In this document: positions 1 to 10,023 of the stretch, one piece after another
Position numbering within the stretch: the stretch's first letter is position 1
How the letters are laid out: every line of letters begins with the position of its first letter
Assembly: GCA_004292755.1 (NCBI GenBank)
Contig: RDXE01000034.1
Location: forward strand, 1 to 64,000
Length of the DNA: 64,000 bases
Direction of reading: 5' to 3'
From: Alphaproteobacteria bacterium
GTDB taxonomy: Bacteria; Pseudomonadota; Alphaproteobacteria; Elsterales; Elsteraceae
Made by a program: the position numbers and the translations under genes
The notes under the pieces: model-generated
What the model saw: the letters and a program-made list of their open reading frames with translations, nothing else
Database searches by the model: none
Told to the model about the DNA's origin: nothing

Positions 1-578
1 GCCTGCTGAAAGCGGAAATTGACTGGCTGGCCAGGATCGAACCACGCTTCCGGGGCGTTCTCCGCGTTGCGCGCCGAGGCACCCTCGGCGAACACAGTGA
101 CCATCTGGTCGCCAAACACCAGGGAGTTGGCGGAGGTCCGATCAATCGGCGTGCGCACACTCATCCGCCGCTGCTGCACCGGGTCGCATTGGCGTTGGTT
201 CTCGATTTTCTGCAACACCAAAGTCAGGCGCTCCGCCGTCACGCCAGCGCGCAAGCGCGCCTGCAGCAACTCGTAAAGCGGACGGATCGCGCCCGATGGC
301 GTCTCCGCCTCCAGCCGCTGGCGCAGGACGTCCATCTCGCGGGTCAGGCGGGATACCTCGGCGTCCCGTTCGGCGGCGCGGCGCTGCAGGCGCTGCTCTG
401 ATTCCGCCAAATCGGCGATGCGTTGGTTGGCGTCGGTCATGTCGACTTGGCCTTGCTCCAGCCCCAGCCAGTACACGGCCCCAAACGCAGCCAGCAGCAG
501 CAGCATGAGGATCGCGCGCCACACGGCCCGTCGGCGTTGCTGGCGCCGCATCCGATCTTCCCGAAACCCGAAACTCAC
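1..578 (-). CDS. Membrane-anchored coiled-coil protein, 3' end outside window
   Basis: The gene is read from a GTG at 578 and runs off the left edge after 192 codons without a stop. The N-terminus is basic (RRQQRRRAVWR), followed by one hydrophobic segment at about residues 19-36 (AILMLLLLAAFGAVYWLG). A charged heptad-like stretch at about residues 45-80 (LAESEQRLQRRAAERDAEV, then MDVLRQRLEAE) suggests a coiled coil. This fits a single-pass protein with a periplasmic or cytoplasmic coiled coil. A GAGG lies 7 bases upstream of the GTG; an ATG at 551 is a second in-frame start. It follows hutG by 79 bases on the same strand and may be cotranscribed. No family is recognised and no function is proposed. 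Confidence 0.7.
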   Translation of the reverse strand, partial: MSFGFREDRMRRQQRRRAVWRAILMLLLLAAFGAVYWLGLEQGQVDMTDANQRIADLAESEQRLQRRAAERDAEVSRLTREMDVLRQRLEAETPSGAIRPLYELLQARLRAGVTAERLTLVLQKIENQRQCDPVQQRRMSVRTPIDRTSANSLVFGDQMVTVFAEGASARNAENAPEAWFDPGQPVNFRFQQ

Positions 579-657
579 AGCACGCCCTCGTCACTTGCCC
601 GCCGGGTCCCGCCGGACCCAATGCTCGCCCGGACCTTACGGACCCGCTGCGCTGCAC

Positions 658-1482
658 TCAACAGCCGGGATGCGCGCCGGATCCCTGCGCCCAGGTTAAC
701 AACGCCTCCACCACTGGTTTCAGCGCCGCTTCGGCCCGCTGCGCCCGCTCCGGTGCGGGGTCAGCGGGGGCGTTCTCATCCAGATACAGCCGTTGCGCCA
801 ATTCCATCTGCACGGCGTGGATGCCGTCAGCGGGTCGGCCATAGCTGCGCGTGATGTAGCCGCCGCGGAATCGCCCGTTCAGCACCACGCTCTCCCCACT
901 GGCCAGTGCCGCCAGCGCCACCCGCTCAGCCAAGTCTGGCGCGGCCGCTGCCCCCGAATTGGTGCCGATATTGAACACAGGCAGGGTGCCGGGAAACAGC
1001 CGCGCAATCTCGGAGCGGATGGAGTGGGCATCATACAGCACCACCCGCGGATGCAGCGCCCGCAGCCGGGTTAACTCCGCCGCCAAGGCCGTGTGATAGG
1101 GCACAAACCCTGCGGCCACCCGCCGCGCGATCTCGGCTGCGTCCGGCTCATGCCCAGGCCGATACAGCGGGCGACCGTCAAAGGTCTCCATCGGCACCAG
1201 CCCGGTGGTCGCCTGACCCGGATAGAGTGATGCACCAGAGGGGTCGCGGTTCACGTCCACCACGGTGCGAGACCACGGCATGCGCACCAGCGTCGCCCCC
1301 CAGGCCGCGGCAAAGGCGTACAGCTGATCAACCCGCCAGTCGGTATCCAGCAGCGCCAGATCACGGTCGACCAGGGCGGGCAGCAGATCATCCGGCAGGT
1401 CCGTACCCGTGTGCGGCAGGCTTATCAGCAGCGGCGCCTCACCGCGATGCACGATGGGGGAGACGACGGGGTAAACGCTCAT
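658..1482 (-). CDS. hutG: N-formylglutamate amidohydrolase (HutG type)
   Basis: This 274-residue protein matches the N-formylglutamate amidohydrolase family, which hydrolyses N-formyl-L-glutamate to glutamate and formate in the last step of the formimino branch of histidine degradation. Visible family features are the early LPHTG segment, the DTDWRVD and [16 protein letters not shown] stretches, the YDAHSI motif carrying probable metal ligands, and the C-terminal [11 protein letters not shown] followed by a Q-E pair (QMELAQRLY). The chosen ATG at 1482 overlaps the hutI stop in an ATGA, so the two are probably translationally coupled. A longer frame upstream is only overlap with hutI. Neighbouring hutI supports the role; hutH and hutU are not in the window. 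Confidence 0.9.
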   Translation of the reverse strand: MSVYPVVSPIVHRGEAPLLISLPHTGTDLPDDLLPALVDRDLALLDTDWRVDQLYAFAAAWGATLVRMPWSRTVVDVNRDPSGASLYPGQATTGLVPMETFDGRPLYRPGHEPDAAEIARRVAAGFVPYHTALAAELTRLRALHPRVVLYDAHSIRSEIARLFPGTLPVFNIGTNSGAAAAPDLAERVALAALASGESVVLNGRFRGGYITRSYGRPADGIHAVQMELAQRLYLDENAPADPAPERAQRAEAALKPVVEALLTWAQGSGAHPGC

Positions 1483-2681
1483 GCGGGCTCTCCAGCAACA
1501 ATGCGGGCGGCAAGCGGGCTGTAGCCCAGGCGATAGGGCAGTTCGGCCAGCCGCTCCACCTCCCAAATGGCGAGGTCGCAGCGCTTGCCTGGCTCCAGCG
1601 TGCCGATCTGATCCAGCCGCCCCAATGCCTGGGCCGCGTGGCGGGTCACGCCCAGCAGGATTTCATCCACGGTCAGCCGGAACAGCGTGGCCGCCATGCT
1701 CATCACCAGCAGAAGGGAGGTGACAGGCGCCGTGCCGGGGTTGCAATCGCTCGCCAACGCCATCGGCACACCCGCAGCGCGGAACGCGGCAATTGGCGGC
1801 AGTTTAGTTTCGCGCAGGCAGAAAAACGCCGCTGGCAGCAGCACGGCGACGGTCCCCGCAGCAGCCAGCGCCGCAGCATCCGCTGGATCGGTGTATTCCA
1901 CATGATCGACCGACAGCGCGCCATAGGCAGCGGCGAGGCGGCTGCCCCCCAGGTTCGACAACTGCTCGGCATGCAGCTTGACCGGCAGGCCGTGGCGCCG
2001 GGCGGCGTCAAACACCTGGCGGGTCTCTTCCAGGGAGAAGGCGATCCCCTCACAGAACACATCGACGTGATCGGCAAGCCCTCTGGCGGTGATAGCCTCC
2101 AGCATCGCGCCGGTGACGAGGCCGAGATAGTCCGCCCGCGGCATCTCCGGTGGCAGCGCATGGGCGCCGAGGAAGGTGGTGACCACGTTGACCGATCGGT
2201 GCGCTGCCAGCCCGCGCGCGGCCGCCAGCATCCGGCATTCTGCCTCGACCTCCAGGCCATAGCCGGACTTCACCTCCAGAGTGGTCACGCCATCGGCCAG
2301 TAGCCGGTCTAGCCGGGGCAGGCTAGCCGCGATCAAGTCTGGCACGCTGGCCGCCCGCGTTGCCCGCACAGTGGACAGGATGCCCCCGCCAGCAGCCGCG
2401 ATCTCAGCGTAGGAAGCACCGGCCAGCCGCTGTTCAAACTCCGCCGCCCGGTCGCCCGCATAGACCAAGTGAGTGTGGCAATCGATCAACCCCGGCGTGA
2501 CCCAGCGCCCGTCCAGATCGATCACCTCCGGCGCGTCACCGCGCCAGTTGGCGGCCGGGCCAGCATAGGCGATGCGCCCAGCCTTGGTGGCGATCACGCC
2601 ATCCTCCACCACGCCCAAACCAGGAGCATCCGCCCGACACGTCGCCAGCCGCGCCCGCCGCCAAATTCGATCCATCTGCAT
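1479..2681 (-). CDS. hutI: Imidazolonepropionase
   Basis: This 400-residue amidohydrolase converts 4-imidazolone-5-propionate to N-formimino-L-glutamate in histidine catabolism. The N-terminal metal-binding HxH is in [17 protein letters not shown], followed by the EFEQR and [12 protein letters not shown] segments typical of HutI. Further conserved pieces are [25 protein letters not shown] with a metal-ligand His, SVDHVEY and [10 protein letters not shown] with the catalytic Asp. Starts at 2681 (MQMDRIW) and 2675 are both possible; the first gives the usual family length. No clear ribosome binding site is visible. The gene is divergent from the pentapeptide-repeat gene and overlaps hutG by four bases. 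Confidence 0.93.
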   Translation of the reverse strand: MQMDRIWRRARLATCRADAPGLGVVEDGVIATKAGRIAYAGPAANWRGDAPEVIDLDGRWVTPGLIDCHTHLVYAGDRAAEFEQRLAGASYAEIAAAGGGILSTVRATRAASVPDLIAASLPRLDRLLADGVTTLEVKSGYGLEVEAECRMLAAARGLAAHRSVNVVTTFLGAHALPPEMPRADYLGLVTGAMLEAITARGLADHVDVFCEGIAFSLEETRQVFDAARRHGLPVKLHAEQLSNLGGSRLAAAYGALSVDHVEYTDPADAAALAAAGTVAVLLPAAFFCLRETKLPPIAAFRAAGVPMALASDCNPGTAPVTSLLLVMSMAATLFRLTVDEILLGVTRHAAQALGRLDQIGTLEPGKRCDLAIWEVERLAELPYRLGYSPLAARIVAGEPA

Positions 2682-2794
2682 GGCCAGTCTATACAAGCTG
2701 ACCCGCCCGGCTGTCGAGACGGGGTGAGAGGTGCTAGAGACGTGCCGCCCAGCACCACTGCCAAGACGGAGCAGTTGGTAGAAAGCCGCGTTGT

Positions 2795-4051
2795 GTGTAT
2801 GGTCTTGCCGCCATGCAACCGCGCCGCACCCTCCGACCAAGCATCCATCGCTACCCGCGCAAGCACCCTGCGGATCACTCGCCCGACACCTTGGGCCCCC
2901 TTTGCGACGCCGCCAATGACGCCGCCAAGCGCGAGGTCGCCCAATGGTTCCTGTTCCTGCTGGTGATGCTGGTGCTGTTCACCCTGGTCGGGGGCACCAG
3001 CCACCGGATGCTGTTTCTGGAAGAGCCAATCAAGGTGCCAGTGCTGGAGGTGAACCTGCCGCTGCTGGGCTTCTACTGGGTCGCACCGGCGGTTTTCCTG
3101 CTGATGCATTTCTACGTGCTGGCCCAAGTGCGCGAGCTTGCGCGCAAAGTGACTGCCTATCTGACTGCCGCGGAGCGTGATGCCAACGGCAATACCGCGG
3201 CCTTCCTTGCCCATCGCCATCGCCTGGATATTTTCCCTGTTGTCGGCATGCTCGCCAATCAACGGCTCGGGCAACCGGGCATCGCCATGGCCGCCATGGT
3301 TTTGAGCACCCTGGCGATTATGCCTTTGCTGTTGTTGGTATTCATCCAGGTGCAGTTCCTGCCGTACCATGATGTCGCCACCACATGGTGGCACCGGACC
3401 GCCATCGCTCTTGACCTTGGCCTGCTGTGGTGGCTCTGGCCGCGATCTCAATCCGGCGCCCGTTGGCGCCGCTGGACTCTCCGCGCCGTTGGTGGTGTTA
3501 TGACGGGTTTCGTGGTGGCATTTGCCTTCACCCTTGCATTGATTCCAGAGGAATTTCTCGAAACACAGGCCGATAAGACTATGCCGGTTGCTGCGATTAC
3601 TCGAGAGTTTCTGTTTAATGGGCCACTGGATGAAGTTTCGAGACAGCGCACCAGCATCTTCACAAGAAGCCTTGTTCTTCCCGATGAAAATTTTTTAACT
3701 GCCGAGGAGCAGAAAAAGCTTTCTGAGCTTGGTGACAAAGCACCGGAGACCGGCTTCCGCACGCGCGTCCTCCGTGGTCGTAACCTTCGCTATGCCATCC
3801 TCGATCGCGCCGACCTGCGCTACGCAGATTTGACCGGTGCAAACCTTTCCGATGCCGCTATGATCAATGTAAAGCTTACGCGTGCTAGGCTTGATTCAGC
3901 GAAAATGCAGGGCGCGTCGCTCACCGAAGCGCAAATGCAGGGCGCCACACTTCTTGGCGTGGACGGGTGGCGCCTACACGGACGGGACACTGCAACAAAT
4001 TTTGCAAGACTCGGGGTTTGGTTCGAGCAGCGCTTAATGCGCGAACAGTAG
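2795..4051 (+). CDS. Pentapeptide-repeat membrane protein, truncated by an in-frame stop
   Basis: The protein (up to 418 residues) has several predicted membrane segments in its first 260 residues, for example [17 protein letters not shown] near 51-67, [15 protein letters not shown] near 94-108, [12 protein letters not shown] near 172-183 and [16 protein letters not shown] near 231-246. The C-terminal part carries pentapeptide repeats of the A(D/N)LxX type ([20 protein letters not shown] and on to about residue 385). Such proteins are common in alphaproteobacteria and of unknown role. The start is either the GTG at 2795 or the ATG at 2813; neither has a strong ribosome binding site. The frame stays open beyond the TAG at 4049-4051 apart from one more stop, so the product is probably a shortened version of a protein of about 547 residues. 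Confidence 0.75.
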   Translation: MYGLAAMQPRRTLRPSIHRYPRKHPADHSPDTLGPLCDAANDAAKREVAQWFLFLLVMLVLFTLVGGTSHRMLFLEEPIKVPVLEVNLPLLGFYWVAPAVFLLMHFYVLAQVRELARKVTAYLTAAERDANGNTAAFLAHRHRLDIFPVVGMLANQRLGQPGIAMAAMVLSTLAIMPLLLLVFIQVQFLPYHDVATTWWHRTAIALDLGLLWWLWPRSQSGARWRRWTLRAVGGVMTGFVVAFAFTLALIPEEFLETQADKTMPVAAITREFLFNGPLDEVSRQRTSIFTRSLVLPDENFLTAEEQKKLSELGDKAPETGFRTRVLRGRNLRYAILDRADLRYADLTGANLSDAAMINVKLTRARLDSAKMQGASLTEAQMQGATLLGVDGWRLHGRDTATNFARLGVWFEQRLMREQ

Positions 4052-4438
4052 CAACCCCACATAGATCAATGGGTGATGGTCATTCCGGCTGTTGAATTAA
4101 GGGATCGTGCCCGTGAACGCTTGTCAATTTTGCTGGATACTTAAGATCCTGCCAATGCGGAACGTATAAGATTAACCTGGACGAATCATTCACAACATTC
4201 TGATAGTGACTGGAGCAATTTTCTCGGTAATCTCGCTTGTAATCCGTCTGGCAATCGATTCATAGCAAGCGGTATTCTCTGGCGCATCCGCTATGATATT
4301 AGGAGTTTAATACAACCTGAACAAAAATTACTTGTAACACAGATGCTGCAGGACGATTGTGCTGGCGCGAAGGGGTTGACCGCAGACGAACGGAGACTGC
4401 TTGCAGCGATTGCCGCTGGCCACTCTCCACTCCCATAA
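4052..4438 (+). pseudogene. Detached C-terminal part of the pentapeptide-repeat gene
   Basis: Reading on in the same frame after the TAG at 4049 gives a coherent protein-like stretch: QWVMVIPAVELRDRARERL, a TAA at 4142-4144, then about 97 further codons ending in TAA at 4436. It includes LGNLACNPSGNRFIASGI and GAKGLTADERRLLAAIAAG, which recall the C-termini of proteobacterial pentapeptide-repeat membrane proteins (a CxGAKGLT..(D/E) ending). The reading-frame continuity across two stops indicates recent inactivation by point mutations, the second probably from a TAC or TAT tyrosine codon. No start codon with a ribosome binding site is obvious for an independent gene. Confidence 0.7.
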
Positions 4439-4444
4439 CCCCCC

Positions 4445-4771
4445 TCACAACACCAACTCCCGCGCGGCGGTGTCGATGTGGTCCTGCAACCCCGTCCCGA
4501 TGATCGTCCGGTAGAGGGTTACGTCGACGGTGACCGGGAGCAGGCTGTCTTCCAGGGCGAGGCGGATGGCGGCTGCTTCGGTGTCGGTCAGGGGGCTGTC
4601 GAGGAGGAGGTCGATGTCGGACCAGGGGCGCCAGCGACCAGTGGCGCGCGAGCCATAAAGGGCGATGCGGGTCAGGCGGTCCCGATAGGGGGCTAGGGTG
4701 GTGCGCAGGATGGCGAGGTCATCCGCACTCAAGCCGTGATCGAGGGCGGGCGGTGTCGTGGCCAGCGTCAT
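4445..4771 (-). CDS. MNT-type nucleotidyltransferase (HI0073-like, MntA family)
   Basis: This 108-residue protein is a minimal nucleotidyltransferase of the DNA polymerase beta superfamily. The signature ALYGSRATGRWRPWSDIDLLLD contains the GSR(A) loop and the D-x-D metal pair, and VDVTLY offers the third acidic residue. Members pair with a helical HEPN or HI0074 partner and in several studied pairs act as antitoxins that AMPylate or otherwise modify the partner. Here the partner gene lies immediately upstream, its TGA overlapping this ATG as ATGA at 4768-4771, but it is frameshifted. The nucleotidyltransferase frame is intact, so it may be a leftover half of the module. Confidence 0.85.
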   Translation of the reverse strand: MTLATTPPALDHGLSADDLAILRTTLAPYRDRLTRIALYGSRATGRWRPWSDIDLLLDSPLTDTEAAAIRLALEDSLLPVTVDVTLYRTIIGTGLQDHIDTAARELVL

Positions 4772-5186
4772 GGTGATGGCATTTCCCGCTGCAAACGGGC
4801 GGCCAGCTGCTCCAAAGCTGGCAGATAGCGATCTGGCAGCGCAGCCATCACCGCCTCAACGGCCGCGGCTCCATCGGTGTGCGCCAGCTGAGTGCGCGCT
4901 TGCAGCGCCGCCATCCAGGTCGCCGGATCGTCGATCACCCGCGCCGCCCCAGCCGCGCGGATCACTGCGGCCGACGTGATGGTCTGGAGCACCACACCCG
5001 TTGCTCCAGATAGTCTTTCAGCAGTTTCCAACCAAGCTCCCACGTAAAGGCAAACCGTGTGCTCAGCCCCTCGGTCTCAAGCGGGCTGAGCGGACGGGTG
5101 CGCAGAAGGGCAACCCCCTCCTGCACCAGCGAAAGCGCGGTCGTAAAACTCTGTAGGCGGTACTGCCAGCGTGGCGGCGGGGTCAT
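4768..5186 (-). pseudogene. HI0074-type nucleotidyltransferase partner, frameshifted
   Basis: Two overlapping frames together make a typical HI0074-family helical protein. The first part runs from the ATG at 5186 (MTPPPRWQYRLQSF) through TRFAFTWELGWKLLKDYLEQ. The second continues in another frame with GVVLQTITSAAVIRAAGAARV, then WMAALQARTQLAHT, and ends RLQREMPSP at 4768. The join falls near 5000, where GAGCAACGGGTGTGG would restore the family-like sequence LEQQGVVLQ if one base were added before GGG. The lesion is a single-base loss. The DYLE and R-x4-HT-type residues that mark the family are kept. It is either a real pseudogene or a base-calling error; the gene order with the nucleotidyltransferase is that of the two-gene module. 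Confidence 0.8.
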
Positions 5187-5272
5187 GGCGTCAGCATGGC
5201 GCAACGCCTGACCCGCATCAATCCGATGTCGGCCACGCACTCCGGGGAGGGGGGGCCCCTCCCCCGAGGCGA

Positions 5273-7093
5273 TCACACCGCTTCAGCGCGCTTGGAGGCT
5301 TTCTTGCGGTCGTTGATATCCAGCAGGCGCTTGCGCAAGCGGATTGCCTTCGGCGTCACCTCAACCAGCTCGTCATCGGCGATGTAGCTGATCGCTTGCT
5401 CCAGCGACATCAGCCGCGGCGGGGTCAAGCGCACGGCTTCGTCCTTGCCCGAGGCGCGGACGTTGGACAGCTGCTTGCCCTTCAACGGATTGACGTCCAG
5501 ATCGTTGTCGCGGGTGTGCTCCCCGATCAGCATGCCAGCATACACTTGCACGCCGGGCTCAATGAACAGCGGCCCACGCTCTTCCAAGTTCCACAAGGCG
5601 TAGGCGAGCGCTTCGCCATCACCGTTGGAGATCAGCACGCCATTGCGACGCTCCGGAATGGTGCCCTTGTAGGGGGCATAGGCGTGGAACAGCCGCGCCA
5701 TCACACCGGTGCCGCGGGTGTCGGTCAGGAATTCACCCTGGTAGCCGATCAACCCGCGCGAGGGTACGTGGAACACCAGCCGGGTCTTGCCACCACCCGA
5801 CGGGCGCATGTCGGCCATCTCGCCACGGCGCTGGCCCAGCTTTTCCACCACGACGCCTGCGTATTCTTCATCGACGTCGACGACAACTTCTTCAATCGGC
5901 TCCAGCCGCTGGCCGTTCTCGCTCTTTAACAGCACGCGCGGGCGGGAGATCGACAGCTCAAAGCCTTCACGCCGCATGGTCTCGATCAGCACGCCCAGCT
6001 GCAATTCGCCACGGCCCGCCACTTCGAAGGCATCCTTGCCATCGGTTTCAGTGATGCGGATGGCGACATTGCCTTCGGCCTCGCGCATCAACCGGTCGCG
6101 GATCATCCGGCTGGTCACCTTGTCGCCATCGCGACCGGCCAGCGGCGAGTCATTGACCGAGAAGGTCATCGCCAGGGTCGGCGGATCAATCGGCTGCGCG
6201 GGCACCGGGGCCACCACATCGGGTGCGCAGATGGTGTCGGCCACTGTCGGCTTCACCAAACCAGCGATCGCGATGATGTCACCCGCCTCGGCCTCATCAA
6301 TGGGAACCCGTTCCAGCCCGCGGAACGACAAGAGCTTGGTCAGGCGACCCTGCTCGATCAACTCGCCGGTGCGGGTCATCGCCTTGACCGGCATGTTGAC
6401 GCGGGCAATGCCGGTTTGAACCCGACCCGTCAGAATGCGGCCCAGATAGGGGTCGTACTCCAGCGTGGTCGCCAACATGGTGAAGGGTTGCTCCAGGTCC
6501 ACCTTCGGCGGCGGAACATGGGCAACGATCTTCTCAAACAGCGGGGTCAGGCTTTCGCGCGCGCCCGATTCCAGATCATCGGTGGCCCAGCCATTGCGAC
6601 CGCTGGCGAACAGGGTTGGGAAGTCCAGCTGCTCGTCGGTCGCTTCCAACGCGGCGAACAGATCGAACACCATGTCATGCACTTCGTGTGCGCGGGCGTC
6701 GGGGCGATCCACCTTGTTGATCACCACAATGGGACGCAGACCCAGCCGCAGCGCCTTGCCCAGCACGAACTTGGTTTGCGGCATCGGCCCTTCGGCAGCG
6801 TCCACCAGCAGGACGACGCCGTCGACCATGGTCAGAATCCGCTCCACCTCGCCGCCGAAATCGGCGTGGCCGGGCGTGTCGACGATGTTGATGCGCAACC
6901 CGTTCCAATCGACGGAGGTGCACTTGGCCAGAATGGTGATGCCGCGCTCGCGCTCCAAGTCGTTGCTGTCCATCGCGCGCTCAGCCACCTGCTGATTGGC
7001 GCGGAAGGTGCCGGACTGGGCCAGGAGCTTGTCGACCAAGGTCGTCTTGCCATGGTCAACGTGGGCGATGATCGCAATGTTGCGGCGGTCCAT
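5273..7093 (-). CDS. typA: Ribosome-associated translational GTPase TypA/BipA
   Basis: The 606-residue protein is a full-length TypA/BipA GTPase, which acts on the ribosome and supports 50S assembly and stress or cold adaptation. The G domain shows [15 protein letters not shown] (G1), ERGITI (G2), [12 protein letters not shown] (G3) and NKVDRPDAR (G4) in the first 135 residues. The EF-G-like domains follow, with [21 protein letters not shown] and the TypA-specific C-terminal part ([10 protein letters not shown]-like, [20 protein letters not shown]). The C-terminal RLRKRLL and basic tail are typical. The kinase gene lies 12 bases upstream on the same strand, so they may be cotranscribed. Confidence 0.97.
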   Translation of the reverse strand: MDRRNIAIIAHVDHGKTTLVDKLLAQSGTFRANQQVAERAMDSNDLERERGITILAKCTSVDWNGLRINIVDTPGHADFGGEVERILTMVDGVVLLVDAAEGPMPQTKFVLGKALRLGLRPIVVINKVDRPDARAHEVHDMVFDLFAALEATDEQLDFPTLFASGRNGWATDDLESGARESLTPLFEKIVAHVPPPKVDLEQPFTMLATTLEYDPYLGRILTGRVQTGIARVNMPVKAMTRTGELIEQGRLTKLLSFRGLERVPIDEAEAGDIIAIAGLVKPTVADTICAPDVVAPVPAQPIDPPTLAMTFSVNDSPLAGRDGDKVTSRMIRDRLMREAEGNVAIRITETDGKDAFEVAGRGELQLGVLIETMRREGFELSISRPRVLLKSENGQRLEPIEEVVVDVDEEYAGVVVEKLGQRRGEMADMRPSGGGKTRLVFHVPSRGLIGYQGEFLTDTRGTGVMARLFHAYAPYKGTIPERRNGVLISNGDGEALAYALWNLEERGPLFIEPGVQVYAGMLIGEHTRDNDLDVNPLKGKQLSNVRASGKDEAVRLTPPRLMSLEQAISYIADDELVEVTPKAIRLRKRLLDINDRKKASKRAEAV

Positions 7094-7105
7094 CTGAGGG
7101 CTTCC

Positions 7106-8110
7106 TTAGGCCAGGGCTTCCGGCAGGGCGGCGCGGAAGAGAGAGGGTAGCGGGGTTTCGGGCCGCGCCCCGATGTGTGAAATGATCTCAGCAGCAGCGA
7201 TGGCTCCCGCCTTCGCCATCTGCGCTGGCGACAAGCCACGCGCCCAGGCGTGCAAGAAGCCCGCGGCATAGAGATCGCCGGCACCGGTGGTATCGACCAC
7301 ACGCGCCACTGGCTCTGCCGGAACCGCGACCTGCGTTCCTCCTGCCAGAACAACAGACCCCTGTTCAGACCGGGTGATGGCAATCACCTCGGCCTTGCCC
7401 GCCAAAGCGGCAGCGGCCTCGTCAAAGCTGGCGGCATCAGTCAGCGCCATCGCTTCGGATTCATTGGCGAACAGGATGTCGACATGGTTCTCGACCAAAT
7501 CGCGGAACTCACCCTTATGGCGGTTGACGCAGAAGCTGTCAGACAGCGACAGCGCCACTTTGCCGCCCGCGGCATGAACCGTCTTGGCCGCCTCCCGGAA
7601 GGCCGCCTTCGCGCGTGGCGGGTCGAACAGATAGCCTTCCATATAGACTGCCTTGGTCGCCTTCAGCGCCTCAAAGTCCAGATCTTCAGGCCCCAACTCT
7701 ACACACGCACCCAGATAGGTGCACATGGTGCGATGACCATCGGGGGTGACCAGCACCAAACAGCGCGCAGTCGAGGGGCCGTCCAAGGCTGGCAGCGTGA
7801 CGAAGCGCGCGCCCTGGCTGGTCATATCGTGGCGGAACACCTGGCCCAGCTGATCGGCCTTCACCTTGCCGATATAGGCAACCTTGGAGCCCAACTGAGC
7901 CATCGCCGCCATTGTGTTGCCAGCTGACCCGCCAGACACCTCCACCCCTGGCCCCATCCGGCTGTACAGCTGAAAGGACCGCGCCTCATCCACCAGGATC
8001 ATGGCGTTCTTGGTCAAGTGCTCGCGGACCAGGAAGTCCTCGTCGCAACGGGCAATCACGTCAACAATGGCGTTGCCGATGCCGACAACGTCGAAACGCG
8101 TCTCAGCCAT
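7106..8110 (-). CDS. PfkB-family kinase, adenosine-kinase-like
   Basis: This 334-residue protein is a ribokinase/PfkB-family sugar kinase of the adenosine kinase type found in many alphaproteobacteria. It starts with FDVVGIGNAIVDVIAR, has the substrate-binding VSGGSAGNTMAAMAQLGS, and ends with the family signature VVDTTGAGDLYAAGFLHA, whose Asp is the catalytic base. The likely reaction is ATP-dependent phosphorylation of adenosine or a related nucleoside; the exact substrate cannot be read from sequence. It lies just upstream of typA. The 111-base gap to the ABC gene on its other side contains no further gene. Confidence 0.88.
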   Translation of the reverse strand: MAETRFDVVGIGNAIVDVIARCDEDFLVREHLTKNAMILVDEARSFQLYSRMGPGVEVSGGSAGNTMAAMAQLGSKVAYIGKVKADQLGQVFRHDMTSQGARFVTLPALDGPSTARCLVLVTPDGHRTMCTYLGACVELGPEDLDFEALKATKAVYMEGYLFDPPRAKAAFREAAKTVHAAGGKVALSLSDSFCVNRHKGEFRDLVENHVDILFANESEAMALTDAASFDEAAAALAGKAEVIAITRSEQGSVVLAGGTQVAVPAEPVARVVDTTGAGDLYAAGFLHAWARGLSPAQMAKAGAIAAAEIISHIGARPETPLPSLFRAALPEALA

Positions 8111-8221
8111 GGGTGGGGCGATCCTAGCAGGATGGGTCTAAGGGCGATGGCTCTGTCTTAGCGCGGCGCACTATACGCATCCTTCGCTGCGATGCAACAC
8201 CAGTGGCGACTGGCCACCCGC

Positions 8222-8965
8222 TTAAACCGCCAGCATGGCTCCCCTTGGCGTGATCCGCGGCAAGCCGTCGCTGCCTATGATCACCTCGGCATCAACGCCA
8301 AACACGGTGGCGATCATATCGGCAGTGACCACTTCGGTCGGTGGCCCCAAACTGACCAGCCGACCTGCGGCCAACACCGCGATCCGGTCAGCAAACCGAG
8401 CAGCCGCAGTGATATCGTGCAGAATAACGACCACGGCAATGCCCTGATCGCGCGCTAACCGTCGCAGGACCGTGAGCACTGTAAGTTGATGCCGCAAGTC
8501 TAGCGCACTGATCGGTTCATCGAGCAAAAGAATCGTCGGATCGCCAGCTAAGGCTTGGGCCAGGAAGACCAGTTGGCGCTGGCCGCCACTCAGATCTGCC
8601 AGCCAGCGGTCCGCTAGGTGGGTGCACTGCATCTGCTGCAGTACGGCTGCAACGGCATCAACATCCGCTGCCGAAACCCTTAGTCCAAGCTGTCCCAACC
8701 GGCCAAGCAGCACGGTTTCCATCACCGTCAACGCCGCCCGCGCACCGATATCCTGGGGCATATAGCCAATCCGACCGGTAACGCGTACATGATCGCGCGG
8801 CACCGCGATCAGCCCTGCCATTGCCTTCAGCAGAGAGGACTTGCCGGAGCCGTTGGGACCGATCACTGCCGTGATGGCCCCTGCTGGGATCGCCATCGAG
8901 ATGCGGTCTACCGCGCACTGACCCCCGTACCGAACTGACAGATCGGTGACCTGCAACATCACCAA
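8222..8965 (-). CDS. ABC transporter ATP-binding protein, FecE/BtuD type
   Basis: This 247-residue ATPase belongs to the family that powers uptake of iron chelates, cobalamin and haem. It shows Walker A GPNGSGKSSLLKA near residue 37, the ABC signature LSGGQRQL, Walker B ILLLDEPISALDLRHQ, and the H-loop in ILHDITAAARFADR. It overlaps the permease gene by seven bases and closes the binding-protein, permease, ATPase operon. The specific substrate is not evident. The adjoining Sco and PCuAC genes leave a copper or other metal-chelate role open beside the more usual iron-siderophore role. Confidence 0.9.
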   Translation of the reverse strand: MVMLQVTDLSVRYGGQCAVDRISMAIPAGAITAVIGPNGSGKSSLLKAMAGLIAVPRDHVRVTGRIGYMPQDIGARAALTVMETVLLGRLGQLGLRVSAADVDAVAAVLQQMQCTHLADRWLADLSGGQRQLVFLAQALAGDPTILLLDEPISALDLRHQLTVLTVLRRLARDQGIAVVVILHDITAAARFADRIAVLAAGRLVSLGPPTEVVTADMIATVFGVDAEVIIGSDGLPRITPRGAMLAV

Positions 8966-10023
8966 TACCCCCGGCGCATGCCTAAAATCATCCAGATAAA
9001 GAACGGCACTCCGATCAAAGCTGTGACGATGCCAATTGGAAACACCGCCCCCGGAAGCACGAGCTTGCTAACCAGAGACGATAGGGAGAGTAGCAGAGCG
9101 CCACTGACGGCTGACGCAGGCAGAAACAACCGTTGATCCTCGCCAACCAAAATGCGTGCAATGTGCGGGCCGACCAAGCCAACAAAACCGATGGTGCCAA
9201 CGAAAGCGACTGCCACTCCCGTCAGCACAGAGATGCACACAAAGCACTGAAACCGCAAAGCACGCACATCCACACCCAAACCGGCTGCACGCTCATCACC
9301 AAGCTTCAGTGCTGTCAGCGCCCACGCGTCCCGCAGGATCACTGCCAGAGCAATGATAAACGTCGCCAGGATGATCCACATTTTTGACCAAGTGGCCTTC
9401 TGCAAGCTACCAAACAACCAAAAGACAATTTGCTGCAACGCTTCTTGAGTGGCGACATACTGCAGCAACGCCAGCAAAGCCTGGAATAGGAACAGCAAGG
9501 CAATGCCTGCCAGAACCAACAATTCCGGCGTCGCACCGCGCACTCGACCGATTCCCCAAACGGCTGCGCAAACAATCCCTGAAAACACGCAAGACGCGAT
9601 GGGGATTGCCCAATCCTCGGCAATGCCAAGGCGACTGCCCAGCACAATCACTAGAGCCGCACCAAACCCAGCACCCGCTGACACGCCGAGTGTGTAGCTG
9701 GAGGCGAGCGGATTATTGAGGATGGTTTGCATAATCGCCCCGGACAGGCCAAGGGCGGCGCCGACGGCCAAGGCGATCAGGGCAATCGGCATGCGAATGG
9801 TCCAGACAATCACCTCCGCAGCGGCATCCGACCCACTACCGAACACTGCTGCCGCTACAACTGATAGCGGCAGGAATGAGGGACCAACTGCAATGTCCAG
9901 CACCACCGAGAGCGCCAATCCAACCATGCCCAAAGCAACCATGGCACCGCGGCGAGCGACCATCGCCCGCCACTGGGTCGCAAGCGGGAGTGCCCCGCTT
10001 GCGACCGGTTGCCGTTCAATCAT
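8959..10023 (-). CDS. FecCD-family metal-chelate ABC permease
   Basis: The protein (354 residues from 10023) is a polytopic permease of the FecCD/BtuC family, which forms the homodimeric channel of type II importers. Visible features are the GAIMQTILNNPLASSYTLG segment matching the family consensus GAxxQxxxxNPLAxPxxLG, the loop GDERAAGLGVD, and GLVGPHIARILVGEDQR, typical of the cytoplasmic coupling region. About nine or ten hydrophobic segments are present. The ATG at 10023 overlaps the binding-protein stop as ATGA; an upstream in-frame ATG at 10044 lies inside that gene and is less likely. Only one permease gene is present. Confidence 0.9.
   Translation of the reverse strand: MIERQPVASGALPLATQWRAMVARRGAMVALGMVGLALSVVLDIAVGPSFLPLSVVAAAVFGSGSDAAAEVIVWTIRMPIALIALAVGAALGLSGAIMQTILNNPLASSYTLGVSAGAGFGAALVIVLGSRLGIAEDWAIPIASCVFSGIVCAAVWGIGRVRGATPELLVLAGIALLFLFQALLALLQYVATQEALQQIVFWLFGSLQKATWSKMWIILATFIIALAVILRDAWALTALKLGDERAAGLGVDVRALRFQCFVCISVLTGVAVAFVGTIGFVGLVGPHIARILVGEDQRLFLPASAVSGALLLSLSSLVSKLVLPGAVFPIGIVTALIGVPFFIWMILGMRRGYW

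Noticed and set aside
142-657. A long minus-strand open frame of 171 codons.
   Set aside because: It is out of frame with the coiled-coil gene that reads from 578 to the edge, which has a convincing membrane segment and heptad pattern; the composition of this frame is only GC-driven.
1227-2303. A 358-codon plus-strand frame opposite hutG and hutI.
   Set aside because: It is antisense to two well-supported genes and its translation is a low-complexity Arg/Gln/His-rich product of GC bias.
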